Of a stretch of 64,000 nucleotides of DNA, positions 1 to 10,290 are shown piece after piece. This DNA comes from Reticulitermes speratus. Lineage: Eukaryota > Arthropoda > Insecta > Blattodea > Rhinotermitidae. The stretch is taken from contig JAJKFL010000014.1 in the NCBI GenBank assembly GCA_021186555.1, forward strand, positions 41,136,200 through 41,200,199, written 5' to 3'. The notes beneath the pieces are model-generated. The model ran no database searches, was not told the origin of the DNA, and saw nothing but the letters and a program-made list of their open reading frames with translations. Position numbers and translations under genes: made by a program. Position 1 is the first letter of the stretch; each line of letters begins with the position of its first letter.

Positions 1-101
1 CTTACCAGATTGCTTCCTTACCCGATTGCTTCCTTACCAGATTGTTTCCTTACCAGATTGCTTCCTTACCAGATTGTTTCCTTACCAGATTGCTTCCTTG
101 C
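1..101. repeat. 16-bp tandem repeat at window edge
   Basis: About six copies of a 16-bp unit (CTTACCAGATTGCTTC with C/T changes) run from the first base of the window, so the array probably starts outside it. The short open frame across it is a by-product of the repeat. Confidence 0.9.
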
Positions 102-602
102 CCTGCGCCAAAAGCAGTAAGTAAGCTGTTTACTGCTGTACGTTTCGCGATATGCAACATTCCGAAATGTCGCATTACGTATAGACTTCACACAGACACA
201 AAAGGTCTTAATATATTCGTCCAAATACAAACTACTTTGAAGAGAATTACATGCTGCCAGCTACAAGCCTCAGTATACAAATTATCGGGCCGTCTGAGTC
301 TCTGAAATTGCAATGGAATTATACATCTGGGAAGTACTAACAGAATGCTTATTGGCTTCATGAAACATTAAAAAAAGGTTATGCAGGCAACTGTAATACC
401 TGCATTTGGACTGAGGAAACCTTCGCGAACTTCAGAATCCATTTTCAAAGTAAGGTGTCTCTTTGTAAAACCTTGTGGAATACCAGCAATAAAAATTTAA
501 CATAACTTCAAGAAGCATAAAGAGAATTAAAGTTTATTTTTTGTAGTATGTTAGCCATTTTTGAAAGCATAAAATACTTTACATACTTATGATATTTGGT
601 GG
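102..602. other. Stretch without recognisable feature
   Basis: AT-rich sequence with no open frame, TE signature or repeat that I recognise. Confidence 0.5.
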
Positions 603-633
603 TTCATTCATTCATTCATTCATTCATTCATTC
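603..633. repeat. (TTCA)n microsatellite, LINE 3' tail
   Basis: Seven to eight tetranucleotide copies abut the 3' end of the minus-strand LINE and read (TGAA)n on its sense strand. A short simple-repeat tail is typical of some non-LTR retrotransposons. Here the tail directly follows the coding sequence. Confidence 0.9.
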
Positions 634-1591
634 TACAGTCTGCCTTAAGACAGGTCCGTAGCCTCTTCCAAAGCGAGTTCTCCGCAGGGTGCGATCTAGT
701 GCTTCCTCATTCAATTTCCAGTATCTTTTCTTTTCTTTAAGGTCATCCAGTAGCTGCTTACGTCCTCTCCCTCGTCTTCCCGTCACTTCTATCCTTCCCT
801 CTAACTTTCCTTCAATCACATGTTTCAGAAGGCAGTTTCTACGCAAGATGTGACCAATCCAGTTAGCCTTTCTTCTTTTTATTGTATGTACGATATTCCT
901 CTCCTCCTTCACTCTATGTAATACTTCTTCATTTCTCACACGATCGGTCCAACTGATCTTCTCCATTCTTCTCCAGCACCACATATCAAAACTTTCCAGA
1001 TACTTCCGATCTACTTTCCCAAGTGTCCACGTTTCAGCACCACACAAAGCTACGCTCCAAATGTAGCACTTTACTAGTTTCTTACTTAAATTTAAGTCCA
1101 GTTTGCTGGTGAAGAGAATCTTCTTGTTGAAAGCTGCTTTTGCCATGACAATTCTGTGTTTAATTTCACGTGTACACCTTGCATCATTTGTTATCATGCT
1201 ACCCAAATAATTGAAATATTCCACATTCTCCAATTGTTTTTGATCTATCATAATTTTCATTGGATATAGTTGCCTTGAGATTCTCATTACCTCAGTTTTT
1301 CCCACATTCATTTCCATTCCATAGCATCTTCCAATTTCACTCAGTCTATCAACCACACCCTGTAGCACCTTTTCTTCCCTAGCCAGTAGCACAAGGTCAT
1401 CTACATATTTCACAGTGCCAATTACTTGTCCTATTTTGAAGTCTCCAAACCCTTCTCCAAACAGCTTCGTTGGTAAGGTACTCGCTGTATAAGTTGAAGA
1501 GAATCGGTGACAGAGAGCATCCTTGTCTTACTCCCCTTGCAATCTTCGTATTTCTTGTTTTCCGTTGGCTCAGTCGTAATTTAAACCCCAT
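628..1591 (-). pseudogene. 5'-truncated LINE reverse transcriptase
   Basis: This is the C-terminal half of a non-LTR retrotransposon polyprotein, which copies element RNA into DNA at a nicked target. The upstream frame (1397-1591) carries GVRQGCSLSPILFNLY, the conserved finger/palm block of LINE reverse transcriptases. A one-base frameshift follows near 1470. The second frame (628-1413) begins at the catalytic YVDD box (MKYVDDLVLL) and runs through thumb-like sequence. It ends in a WIGHILRR ... GRRGRGRKQLLDDL tail typical of insect LINEs of the RTE/CR1-like type. The endonuclease and N-terminal reverse-transcriptase regions are absent, so this is a dead 5'-truncated copy. The stop codon is the first TGA of the (TGAA)n tail, so there is no separate 3' UTR. 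The exact clade cannot be fixed by eye. Confidence 0.85.
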
Positions 1592-1599
1592 ATCCGTGT

Positions 1600-1945
1600 C
1601 ACTGTACGAAAGACAGAGCTTGGCTGAGCTGAGAGTGATTCGCGCAGTAGCAGAAGTGTGCGGGAAGCCGATTCGCCAGCCGTGTGGTCTCTTCGAGGCT
1701 CTAGTCTATGTGTATTTACGAGTTACAATCAAATTAAGCAGTTAACTGCCATAATTTAGCAATTTGTTTTAGCGGATATATATGTATATGTGTGTTTGTG
1801 TGTCAATGATTGTGCAAGTACTGTGTTACTATGTATTTTAAAGTCTAGATAAAGGAAGAGTCTTCTGAAGTAATTCCAATAAATTTTTTCCATAAAATTC
1901 CTAATTAAAAAAAAATAGGATCCCACGTATTTAAAAGTTACGGCA
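1600..1945. other. Stretch without recognisable feature
   Basis: Sequence between the truncated LINE and the next array. It has a short A-run near 1906 and nothing else I can name. Confidence 0.4.
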
Positions 1946-2490
1946 TTGCAATTAGTGTATGTCTTTCTATCAATTAGTGTACTTCTTTCTATACAGTGTA
2001 CTTCATTCTATACAATTAGTGCACTTCTTTCTATGTAATTAGTGTACTTCTTTCTATGCAATTAGTATACTTCTTTCTACACAATTAGTGTACTTCTTTC
2101 TTTGTAATTAGTGTACTCCTTTCTATACAGTGTACTTCGTTCTATACAATTAGTTTACTTCTTTCTATGTAATTAGTGTACTTCTTTCTATGCAATTAGT
2201 ATACTTCTTTCTACACAATTAGTGTACTTCTTTCTTTGTAATTAGTGTACTCCTTTCTATACAGTGTACTTCGTTCTATACAATTAGTTTACTTCTTTCT
2301 ATGTAATTAGTGTACTTCTTTCTATGCAATTAGTATACTTCTTTCTACACAATTAGTGTACTTCTTTCTTTGTAATTAGTGTACTCCTTTCTATACAGTG
2401 TACTTCGTTCTATACAATTAGTGTACTTCTTTCTATGTAATTAGTGTACTTCTTTCTATACAATTAGTGTACTTCTTTCTATATAATTTA
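1946..2490. repeat. 22-bp minisatellite with 134-bp higher-order unit
   Basis: Monomers resemble CAATTAGTGTACTTCTTTCTAT, with an occasional 16-bp short monomer. A variant block recurs at 2111, 2245 and 2379, exactly 134 bp apart, so at least three higher-order copies are present. Confidence 0.92.
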
Positions 2491-2493
2491 TAT

Positions 2494-2545
2494 TAGCCTG
2501 ATAATTACTGAAGAAACAGACGAAACATGTAGCTAGATATGAATA
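2494..2545 (+). other. Diverged hammerhead-like module
   Basis: CTGATAA is followed by a small CTG/CAG stem, then GAA, ACATGT, A. The flanks TAGC and GCTA could form stem I. Position 8 of the core is A instead of G, so activity is doubtful. It lies about 15 bp past the end of the 22-bp array. Confidence 0.35.
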
Positions 2546-2898
2546 TTCTACTTAACAAACATTTGTGTTCGAACAGAGTATTCCATGTACTGTGCTTGTT
2601 ATGTGTTAAAGTGAGCGTTAGAGAAGTTAGCTCTGAGTAATGTTAACAACGTTAGAAATTTGGGTTTAGAACATTTTTTAGGTATAGACAGTCCCAGAAT
2701 TAAGCAATTTAAGGTAAAGCTATTTTTAAAAAGTAAAAAAAAAAAAATAACTTTTTAAAACACATGACCAAGTTTTAATGAGACGAAGGCAGCGGAAGAA
2801 TATTGCTGGGCGATAACACATGCTGTGGCCTATCATATTACAGTGTGTTTGGACTGCAAATGGACTGCCTTGTATACATCTACATGTTTAGCTGACCA
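2546..2898. other. Stretch without recognisable feature
   Basis: AT-rich, with an A-run near 2737-2748. No gene or repeat family recognised. Confidence 0.4.
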
Positions 2899-2958
2899 CA
2901 CGTACGTACGTACATACGTACATACGTACACACGTACATACGTACACACGTACGTACG
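2899..2958. repeat. (ACGT)n-type microsatellite
   Basis: Alternating ACGT, ACAT and ACAC tetranucleotides make a degenerate simple repeat. It is close to self-complementary. Confidence 0.9.
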
Positions 2959-3265
2959 CTCACTTTCGCCTAGCACAAAATTCTACTTGCGTCGGATTTT
3001 CCGCTAAGTAACTATTGCATAAATCAGGGCGTGTCTGTAGCTGGTTAGTGAGTCGGCTGCCTGTTATTGAACCAGCCAATCATTAATACAGTTCCTTCTT
3101 TGATCAATCAGCTTCCTGCTGCACTCATTCATTCCATCAGTGATTCAGCCAATCAGACAAAAGTTCGCCAAATATTCATTTGTATTTATAGTTTATATAC
3201 CGCCAGTGACTCAATGATAGGATGGTTAGTGAAGAGTGGATTGGAAGGGACATAGAAGGAAGTGA

Positions 3266-3519
3266 TTTTTTTCCAGTGGCGCAACAGCCCCTAATGTGCC
3301 AGGACCTCCTCATTATCGACGCTTCACGATCACACTCAGACACAACACACTCGGTAGGACTCCTCTGGACGAGTGATCAGCCCGTCGCAGAGACCTCTAC
3401 CTGACAACACACAACACTCACAACAGACAGACATCCATGTCCCAGGCGGGATTCGAACCCAAAATCCCAGTAAGTGAGCGGCCGTAGACCCACGCCTTAG
3501 ACCTCGCGGCCACTGGGAT
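3266..3519 (-). mobile_element. SINE-A copy 1
   Basis: tRNA-derived SINE in reverse orientation. The tRNA-like head is at 3440-3519, with an A box in GGCCGCGAGGTCTAAGGCG context and B box GGTTCGAATCC. The tail ends in a T-run (poly-A on its own strand). It is flanked by a 12-bp target-site duplication, GAAGGAAGTGAT, at 3255-3266 and 3524-3535. The tail has diverged from the other copies. Confidence 0.9.
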
Positions 3520-3674
3520 ATGCGAAGGAAGTGATAGTAGGCTAAATTGAGATATTAAATCAGAATTTGTGTTGCAGACGTCAGAAAATTCACGAAAAGC
3601 TTCAACCACGATAGCTGGTTTATGGACGGGAATTGAATCCAGGACCTGAAGACTAAGAAGCAGGAAAACTTTTC

Positions 3675-3937
3675 TTTTTTTTTTTTTCCAATGGCTCGAC
3701 AGCCCCTTGGGGGCCTAGGCCGCCTCATTATCGACGCTTCACGATCACACTTTTTAGACACACCACACTCGGTAGGACTCCTCTGGACGAGTGATCAGCC
3801 CGTCGCAGAGACCTCTACCTGACAACACACAACACTAACAAGAGACAGACATCCATGTCCTAGGCGGGATTCGAACCCGCAATCCCAGTAAACGAGCGGC
3901 CGTAGACCCACGCCTTAGACCGCGCGGCCACTGGGAT
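3675..3937 (-). mobile_element. SINE-A copy 2
   Basis: Near full-length member of the same tRNA-derived family, with the poly-A end at 3675-3687 and the head at the right. It contains the family body (GCGACGGGCTGATCACTCGT on its strand) and the end GGGGCTGTCGAGCCATTGG. It lies only 155 bp from copy 1 in the same orientation. Confidence 0.9.
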
Positions 3938-4440
3938 CGGCCAAAACGTCTCTTTACAACAACGAAATATATTGATTTATTCATTAAGTCATTTCAGTCA
4001 GGTATTTACGTAGTCAGCTTCCTGCTGTCCTATGACGTAGGCATCACATGCAAGACAGTCTTAAAGTTATCTTCCTAGCATTCAGCCTTCTCTGTCTCAG
4101 TTGAATTGAACAAGTCGGTGTTTGCATTCCGACTGAAGAGGATGACACACGGTATTGTCTCAGTGGATGTATTATCCGGCCGGAACTAACGCAAGCTGGA
4201 AACTCTGAAGGAGTAGAGGACACGTTAACAGAATGTATGAGAAATAACTGGGGCAAGACAATCGGATTGCCGCTCGCCAGTCGGGTCCTAATTGAATGAG
4301 CTGAGCTCCTCTTGAAGGGACTTGGCGATTACACTTGAATTGGCTTCGAGACTGCATTCTGCTTCAAGAATTAGCAAATCTTTTAGAAGCAGACTTTCTC
4401 TAACAACTTTACCAAACACGTCTAACTCTGCGTGTGAAAA
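3938..4440. other. Stretch without recognisable feature
   Basis: No gene, SINE or tandem repeat recognised. Short open frames here have no recognisable domain. Confidence 0.4.
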
Positions 4441-4459
4441 CTGAAGACTAATCTGAATT

Positions 4460-4642
4460 TCACTTAAGGATTAGTTTCGTACCGCGCAGTAAACAATGTC
4501 TGTGTTATAAAAAACGATTAGTTGACGCTGTTTGTTTTGGATTCCATAAAAAAAACACGTGTACATTGTGTGGGTAGAACATAGAATTTTTTAATGCTAA
4601 ACCCGGTGATCTGGTAGTAACCAACAGGCTTGAAAAGGTTAG
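4460..4642 (+). repeat. Single copy of the GTACCGCGCAGTAAAC element
   Basis: An interspersed repeat of about 180-200 bp, unclassified. It opens with GTACCGCGCAGTAAAC, has CTGTTTGTT in the middle and ends with GTGTGGGTAGAACATAGAA ... GGTAGTAACCAACAGG. The first part of this element is the monomer of the three 114-bp arrays at 17.4, 25.9 and 37.3 kb. I see neither a tRNA-like head nor inverted ends. Confidence 0.75.
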
Positions 4643-5680
4643 TATCCTTGGTGTGAATGAGTGAATGAGTGAGTCATACTCCGACTGTAGGCCCATGAAT
4701 ATCACGGGAACGTGCACGGTTGTTGTGTGATAGAAGGGCGCAAATTTTCGCATCGGCGCTGTCCCACCTCAAAAGTTCGCACGTCCACAGTGTTTTTATT
4801 ATTGGCTGTGGACATTATTTGGTTCAAAATTTTAAACAGCGTATGAAAGTTCACTGTATTCTAGGATCGAGCGAGATGATTCTTGGGCGCATAAATAAAT
4901 GTAAGGTTAACATTTTGCTACTAAAGTAAACGCAAAATATTCCACGATTTTAGACATGGAGTCGCAGCCGTTTTGTTACCTTAAGGGGTGGAGAAGTGAA
5001 ATGAGACCAGTGACGTATCTTCATTGCGTCTGTTTAATAGTTTTGTCAGATTTAAACATGATGACGTCTTAACATTGACAAAACTTTTGTAACAGCTGCT
5101 GGATATGCTTTACTTTATGTCGGGCGCATAACTTGGACCTTAACGCCAGCTATTCCCCGCTGGTAACCTGAAAACCTCCAGCCGCTTCAATTAAATACCA
5201 AAACTCATTACGCCCTTTTATTTTCTTCCAGTAAACTATGTCTTTACGTTGCTTGTACGTAGAAGTCAGCAAAAGTGAGGTCGGGAGATCGTGGTGGCCG
5301 CAGAACTATTTTGTTTAGTTTATCCGTGAATCTGGGATGCGAGAGTCTAAGAACCGCTTTATATCGCGGTAGTTGCGCCGTCTCATATAAACTACAGAAC
5401 GTGTCATATTGTCACGCTTATATACTACAGTAGATAAAGTAATACGTCGTCTTTCTGCCTAACAAAGCAATTTGCACTGCATATATACAGGAAATGTTCG
5501 GCTTTTATTTTAGAAGCATAATATGATCGTTATACGTGTTATATTTGGGAAGAACCTTGAAGTTAGTGTCTTGGAAGCATACAATTTTTTTAAATATTGT
5601 ATAAGAGTTACACAAACACAGTTTTTCTCGAGGATTCAGGTCTTCAGCTGAATTGCTGGATTAGAGCTTCTTGACGGTTG
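4643..5680. other. About 1 kb without recognisable feature
   Basis: No open frame with a recognisable domain. It could be unique host intergenic DNA or old, unrecognised repeats. Confidence 0.4.
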
Positions 5681-5684
5681 TAAG

Positions 5685-5726
5685 GCCCCTGAAGAAGAAG
5701 GCACGTCCTTACTTCGAAACGTAGGT
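5685..5726 (+). ncRNA. Hammerhead-like module
   Basis: Core CTGAAGA, stem II GAAG/CTTC, then GAA, self-complementary ACGT and A. Stem I is CC/GG. It lies 40 bp before the 32-bp array. The fold is read from sequence only; cleavage is unproven. Confidence 0.4.
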
Positions 5727-5766
5727 AAATACTAACGCAGCGACACGCTTCACATCCCAGACAACT

Positions 5767-7084
5767 GATATCTCAGCAGTGCCACAGTTATAGCATCAGA
5801 TATCTCAGCAGTATCACAGTTATAGCATCATATATCTCAGCAGTGCCACAGTTATAGCATCATATATCTCAGCAGTGCCACAGTTATAGCATCAGTTATC
5901 TCAGCAGTGCCACAGTTATAGCATCAGATATCTCAGCAGTGCCACAGTTATAGCATCAAATATCTCAGCAGTTCCACAGTTATAGCATCTTATATCTCAG
6001 CAGTGCCACAGTTATAGCATCATATATCTCAGCAGTGCCACAGTTATAGCATCAGATATCTCAGCAGTGCCACAGTTATAGCATCAGATATCTCAGCAGT
6101 GCCACAGTTATAGCATCAGATATCTCAGCAGTGTCACAGTTATAGCATCAGATATCTCAGCAGTGCCACAGTTATAGCATCAGATATCTCAGCAGTGCCA
6201 CAGTTATAGCATCAGATATCTCAGCAGTGCCACAGTTATAGCATCAGATATCTCAGCAGTGTCACAGTTATAGCATCAGATATCTCAGCAGTGCCACAGT
6301 TATAGCATCAGATATCTCAGCAGTGCCACAGTTATAGCATCAGATATCTCAGCAGTGCCACAGTTATAGCATCAGATATCTCAGCAGTGCCACAGTTATA
6401 GCATCAGATATCTCAGCAGTTTCACAGTTATAGCATCAGATATCTCAGCAGTGCCACAGGTATAGCATCAGATATCTCAGTAGTGCCACAGTTATAGCAT
6501 CAGATATCTCAGTAGTGCCACAGTTATAGCATCAGATATCTCAGCAGTGCCACAGTTATAGCATCAGATATCTCAGCAGTTTCACAGTTATAGCATCAGA
6601 TATCTCAGCAGTGTCACAGTTATAGCATCAGATATCTCAGCAGTGCCACAGGTATAGCATCAGATATCTCAGTAGTGCCACAGTTATAGCATCAGATATC
6701 TCAGTAGTGCCACAGTTATAGCATCAGATATCTCAGCAGTGCCACAGTTATAGCATCAGATATCTCAGCAGTTTCACAGTTATAGCATCAGATATCTCAG
6801 CAGTGCCACAGTTATAGCATCATATATCTCAGCAGTGTCACAGTTATAGCATCAGATATCTCAGCAGTGCCACAGTTATAGCATCAGATATCTCAGCAGT
6901 GCCACAGTTATAGCATCAGATATCTCAGCAGTTTCACAGTTATAGCATCAGATATCTCAGCAGTGCCACAGTTATAGCATCATATATCTCAGCAGTGTCA
7001 CAGTTATAGCATCAGATATCTCAGCAGTGCCACAGTTATAGCATCAGATATCTCAGCAGTGTCACAGTTATAGCATCAAATATC
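5767..7084. repeat. 32-bp minisatellite, about 41 copies
   Basis: The unit starts GATATCTCAGCAGTGCCACA and repeats every 32 bp. Variant monomers (TTTCAC, GGTATAG, CAGTAGTG) recur in blocks of about 192 and 160 bp in the second half (around 6420-7000). This shows local higher-order amplification. Confidence 0.95.
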
Positions 7085-7636
7085 GCACATTTTGTCTCCA
7101 TGAGATGGGCCAAGCATTTAATATTAATTAGGAAATAATAGATGTATATTGTCAGAATCAACGAAACACAGAGCGCGGAGTTTTCAAGTGTTAAAGCAAT
7201 ATGTTGCATTAAGTGACTACTGTGCTTTGAAGGTACGAAGTTGCTCTGAAAACGTCGAGTACAGATTTCTTCGTGCTAATTTTGAATGATCCATAACCGT
7301 GCATTAAGCAGTTAGATATAATAACTGAACCAACAAATACACATAAGTGTATGACAGTATATTATACACACCGTATACCTGCTACGTGTTTCGGTCACTC
7401 ATGTGGCCAACTTGAGGGAGGTGCATTACAAAGGATAGATACATCGAAATATTACAGAAATATTAGAACCAATGCATAGATATAAAGTTTTAGATTTTGA
7501 AAGCAATATATGGTTTAAAATACGTATTAAAGACTAAAATACAGATTAAAATATTTGTGATTGATTCTGAAGGGAAACGAGTATTATATGTGTGGTAAAT
7601 TGTCACAATACAGAGTGGCCTGCCTTACAGGTAACA
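7085..7636. other. Stretch with one decayed hammerhead-like module
   Basis: At 7381-7420 on the minus strand a GGCCAC...GTGACC stem precedes GAAACACGTA, but the first core strand is mutated. Nothing else is recognised. Confidence 0.35.
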
Positions 7637-7639
7637 TAA

Positions 7640-7915
7640 ACATATCATTGTTGGTTTTTATAACCGAGGCGAAATGTGTTTACTGTGCGGTACGAACTGA
7701 ATGTTTATATAATTCAGGTTAACTGTAGTTTTAAAATGATTAAAGGAAACAAAATTTATCTTGCAAAAGTATTGTACTTAGGATAATAATCAATTTTTTG
7801 TTCTGAAATCCATAAGAAAATGTGAAATAATCCCTGTGTGCAGGATGTTGACTTTTTGAATGTTGATTCTGGTGGTATATAAAGTAACCAGTAGGCTTTG
7901 AAGGGTGCTATTTCG
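7640..7915. repeat. Rearranged copy of the GTACCGCGCAG element
   Basis: The head is in minus orientation at 7640-7705 (TGTGCGGTACGAACT on the plus strand). The tail is in plus orientation at 7790-7915 (GTTCTGAAATCC ... GGTATATAAAGTAACCAGTAGG). Head and tail of one family in opposite orientations imply an inversion or two insertions. Confidence 0.6.
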
Positions 7916-8003
7916 GCTGAAGCTCTTACCTTCCCAGAGCCGTGTTTATATTCCTGATCTTGTATCCTTGCTTACTTAATGTATTACTTCTGCCATTATG
8001 TTC

Positions 8004-8262
8004 TTTTTTCGATGGCTCGACAGCCCCTTGGGGGCCTAGGACGCCTCATTTTTTCGAGATTTCACGATCACACACGTTTTAGACACACCACACTCAGTAG
8101 GACTCATCTGTACGAGTGACCAGCCCGTCGCAGAGACCTCTATCTGACAACACACAACACTCACAACAGACAGACATCCATGCCCTAGGCGGGATTCGAA
8201 CCCACAATCCCAGTAAGCGAGCGGCCGCAGATCCACGCCTTAGACCGCGCGGCCACTGCGAT
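8004..8262 (-). mobile_element. SINE-A copy 3
   Basis: Full-length tRNA-derived SINE in reverse orientation, with B box GGTTCGAATCC on its strand and a T-run at 8004-8009. The likely target-site duplication is TGCCATTATGTT (left) versus TGCCTTTATGAT (right). Confidence 0.9.
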
Positions 8263-8892
8263 CGGTGCCTTTATGATTACTGGGTATATTTTCGTCGAAT
8301 AGCACTTTATAAGGCAAAACTTTTAAGTTAATACAATTTTAAACATCCAAAATATTGTTAACGTGACGTAGATAGATTCCCAGACAGCTCTCTCCTCACG
8401 TTACCAAGTCTGGATATTCCGTCTGATATTCTAAACTTCTGATGAGCTAATAGGGATGTTGTGCTCAGACTGTCCATTCGAATTACATTCTATGTCATCA
8501 TTCATAAGCTGACCGAGTTTAAAACGGTAACCAAACTTACATTTCTCTTCAAGACAAGTTCCTGACTACAGAAATCGCTTAGGGCACGTCTCGTTAAATT
8601 CTTAACCTTCTGAAACAGTTGGAAGCCGCTCAAAAGGCTTTGCATTTGCAGCCACCCGTGAAGCCTGCCTTCGGCTGTCGAGTGTTGAGGATGGAGTATC
8701 TGGTGATGCGTGCTCAGTTACTATGTAAATTGCCTTCTGTTGCTGGCTTGCGTAAGCTGTACGGCTCTCACACCAGAGCACAGTGTGCAGTTTGGTTACA
8801 TCCTGAGCCCACAAACAATGAGGTTTGCCTTATTTTAATTGCCGTTTTAAATAGTTGTTCTTGGTTATTTTATGTTAGACACCGCAACAATA
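8263..8892. other. Stretch without recognisable feature
   Basis: Contains a 101-codon open frame at 8619-8924 that matches no family I recognise and runs into the fold-back element. I do not call it a gene. Confidence 0.4.
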
Positions 8893-9630
8893 AGTCACCA
8901 ACAAATACACAAAACCGCCAATAAAGGTAACAATTAACCCTTTTTTTTTTTTTTTTTTTTTGGTGAAGGGCCCCGCAGCTGATGCTACGGACGCACCGCA
9001 GCCTTAAGGCTTATTGTGCAACCCTATGATGAAGATGAGCAGTTTTTTTACCAAGTTTTACAAGTAATGGAGCACCAGTGGAATGAAATTGACAGGGGAA
9101 AACCGACAACTCGGAGAAAAACCTGTCCCAGTGCCACTTTGTCCACCACAAATCTCACATGGACTTGACCTGGAATCGAACCCGGGCCTCCGTGGTGAGA
9201 TAAATTAACCTTTGATCATTATTAAATTACCCTACATAATTTTCGGCTTGCAAGAAGCCATCATCAGGGGTTTACAATAGTACTTATCAAATGCTGTGCT
9301 AAGTTCTGTCATCGACACTCGCAATATAACTTCACTGTTCGTTTCAGGTAGTCGTAAAACAGTTTGTATCATATGTTAAAAGCATAAACGATAAAAGTAT
9401 AGAATTAAAAGGTATAGTAAAATTACACAGTTCACTGTTTTTCAAACGTTCAAGGTTTTTTCACTGCACCTCTAGGTGTTTCACTGGGCACAGCATTTGA
9501 TAAGTACAACTGTAAACCTCTGATGATGGCTTCTTGCAAGCCGAAACGTATGTAGGGTAATTTAATAATGATAAAAGGTTGATTTATACCTTTATTGACG
9601 GTTTTGTGTATTTGTTGGTGACTTAATGCT
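8893..9630. mobile_element. Fold-back element with divergent hammerhead-like modules
   Basis: Outer arms match: TAAGTCACCAACAAATACAC at 8891-8910 is the reverse complement of the end near 9606-9625. The arms continue inward through AATTACCCTACATA and a module on each side, minus at 9239-9270 and plus at 9518-9550. The plus module reads CTGATGA, stem GGCTT/AAGCC, GAA, ACGTATGT, A, GGG, with CCT before the core. About 190 bp in the centre is not palindromic. A SINE-B copy has inserted into the left arm. Confidence 0.75.
8941..9201 (-). mobile_element. SINE-B copy nested in fold-back element
   Basis: Second tRNA-derived SINE family. The plus-strand view shows a T-run, then GGTGAAGGGCCCCGCAGC, and ends at the B box region (ATCGAACCCGGGCCTCCG). 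The head is truncated after the B box. A short AATTAACC duplication flanks it, and the fold-back arm resumes on both sides. The insertion is therefore younger than the fold-back. Confidence 0.88.
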
Positions 9631-9759
9631 GATTACAGAAATGTACGGTGAATTAAGATTAAAGTTAGACATCGCGTTGTGCTGCGTAAATTATAAACAG
9701 TTACTATTTACCAATAATATAATTAATTATTTTATTTTCTTTATATTATCTTCACCGTT

Positions 9760-9982
9760 CATTGTTTAACAACTCACAAATTACACACCAACAAAATGCA
9801 CTATATTTTCACTTTTTATTCTTTAACCCCTACATATGTTTCAACCCTTACAAGGCCATCTTCAGGGGCTCGTAGTCTACATTTACTTTACATCCATTTT
9901 TGTCTGCTATTATATATGTAGGGGTTAAATAATAAAAAAATAGAGCATTTTGTTGTTGTGTAATTTGTGACTAATTATTTTA
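9760..9982. mobile_element. Imperfect fold-back element
   Basis: Left arm around 9763-9840 (TCACAAATTACACACCAACA, later TTTAACCCCTACATATG) pairs with the right arm around 9914-9978. A minus-strand module at 9834-9868 has CTGAAGA, a CCTT/AAGG stem, GAA, the perfect palindrome ACATATGT, A and GGGG, with CCC before the core. Confidence 0.65.
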
Positions 9983-10019
9983 TATTATATTACTTGTATG
10001 TTATATAAATGAGTGACTA

Positions 10020-10056
10020 ATTTGTTTCGACCAATTATGTGGTCATCTTAACGCCA
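10020..10056 (-). other. Decayed hammerhead-like module
   Basis: Stem GACC/GGTC precedes GAAAC, but the first core strand is altered and no self-complementary word follows. It lies 235 bp before the 55-bp array. Confidence 0.3.
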
Positions 10057-10290
10057 TTCGAACAACATAAATTCAAAATCACAATTGAAAACGTTATTTA
10101 AGGATCAGATTCAGATCTCAGTCTTATTGCTACACAAAGCATATCAATAAAATTCATATAATTTAAAATTTAAAAACAAACATTAAATTATTTTTGTGTC
10201 AAAACTGTCGGTATTGTTGTTAGTTGTGATCGTAAGTATCGGCGTCTATTTAGTGTGGCGAGTGATGGCATGTGTGACGTGTCCGTCGGT

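Noticed and set aside
5767..7084. Regular short repeats that might suggest a CRISPR array
   Set aside because: Units are contiguous without unique spacers, there are no cas genes and the sequence is eukaryotic.
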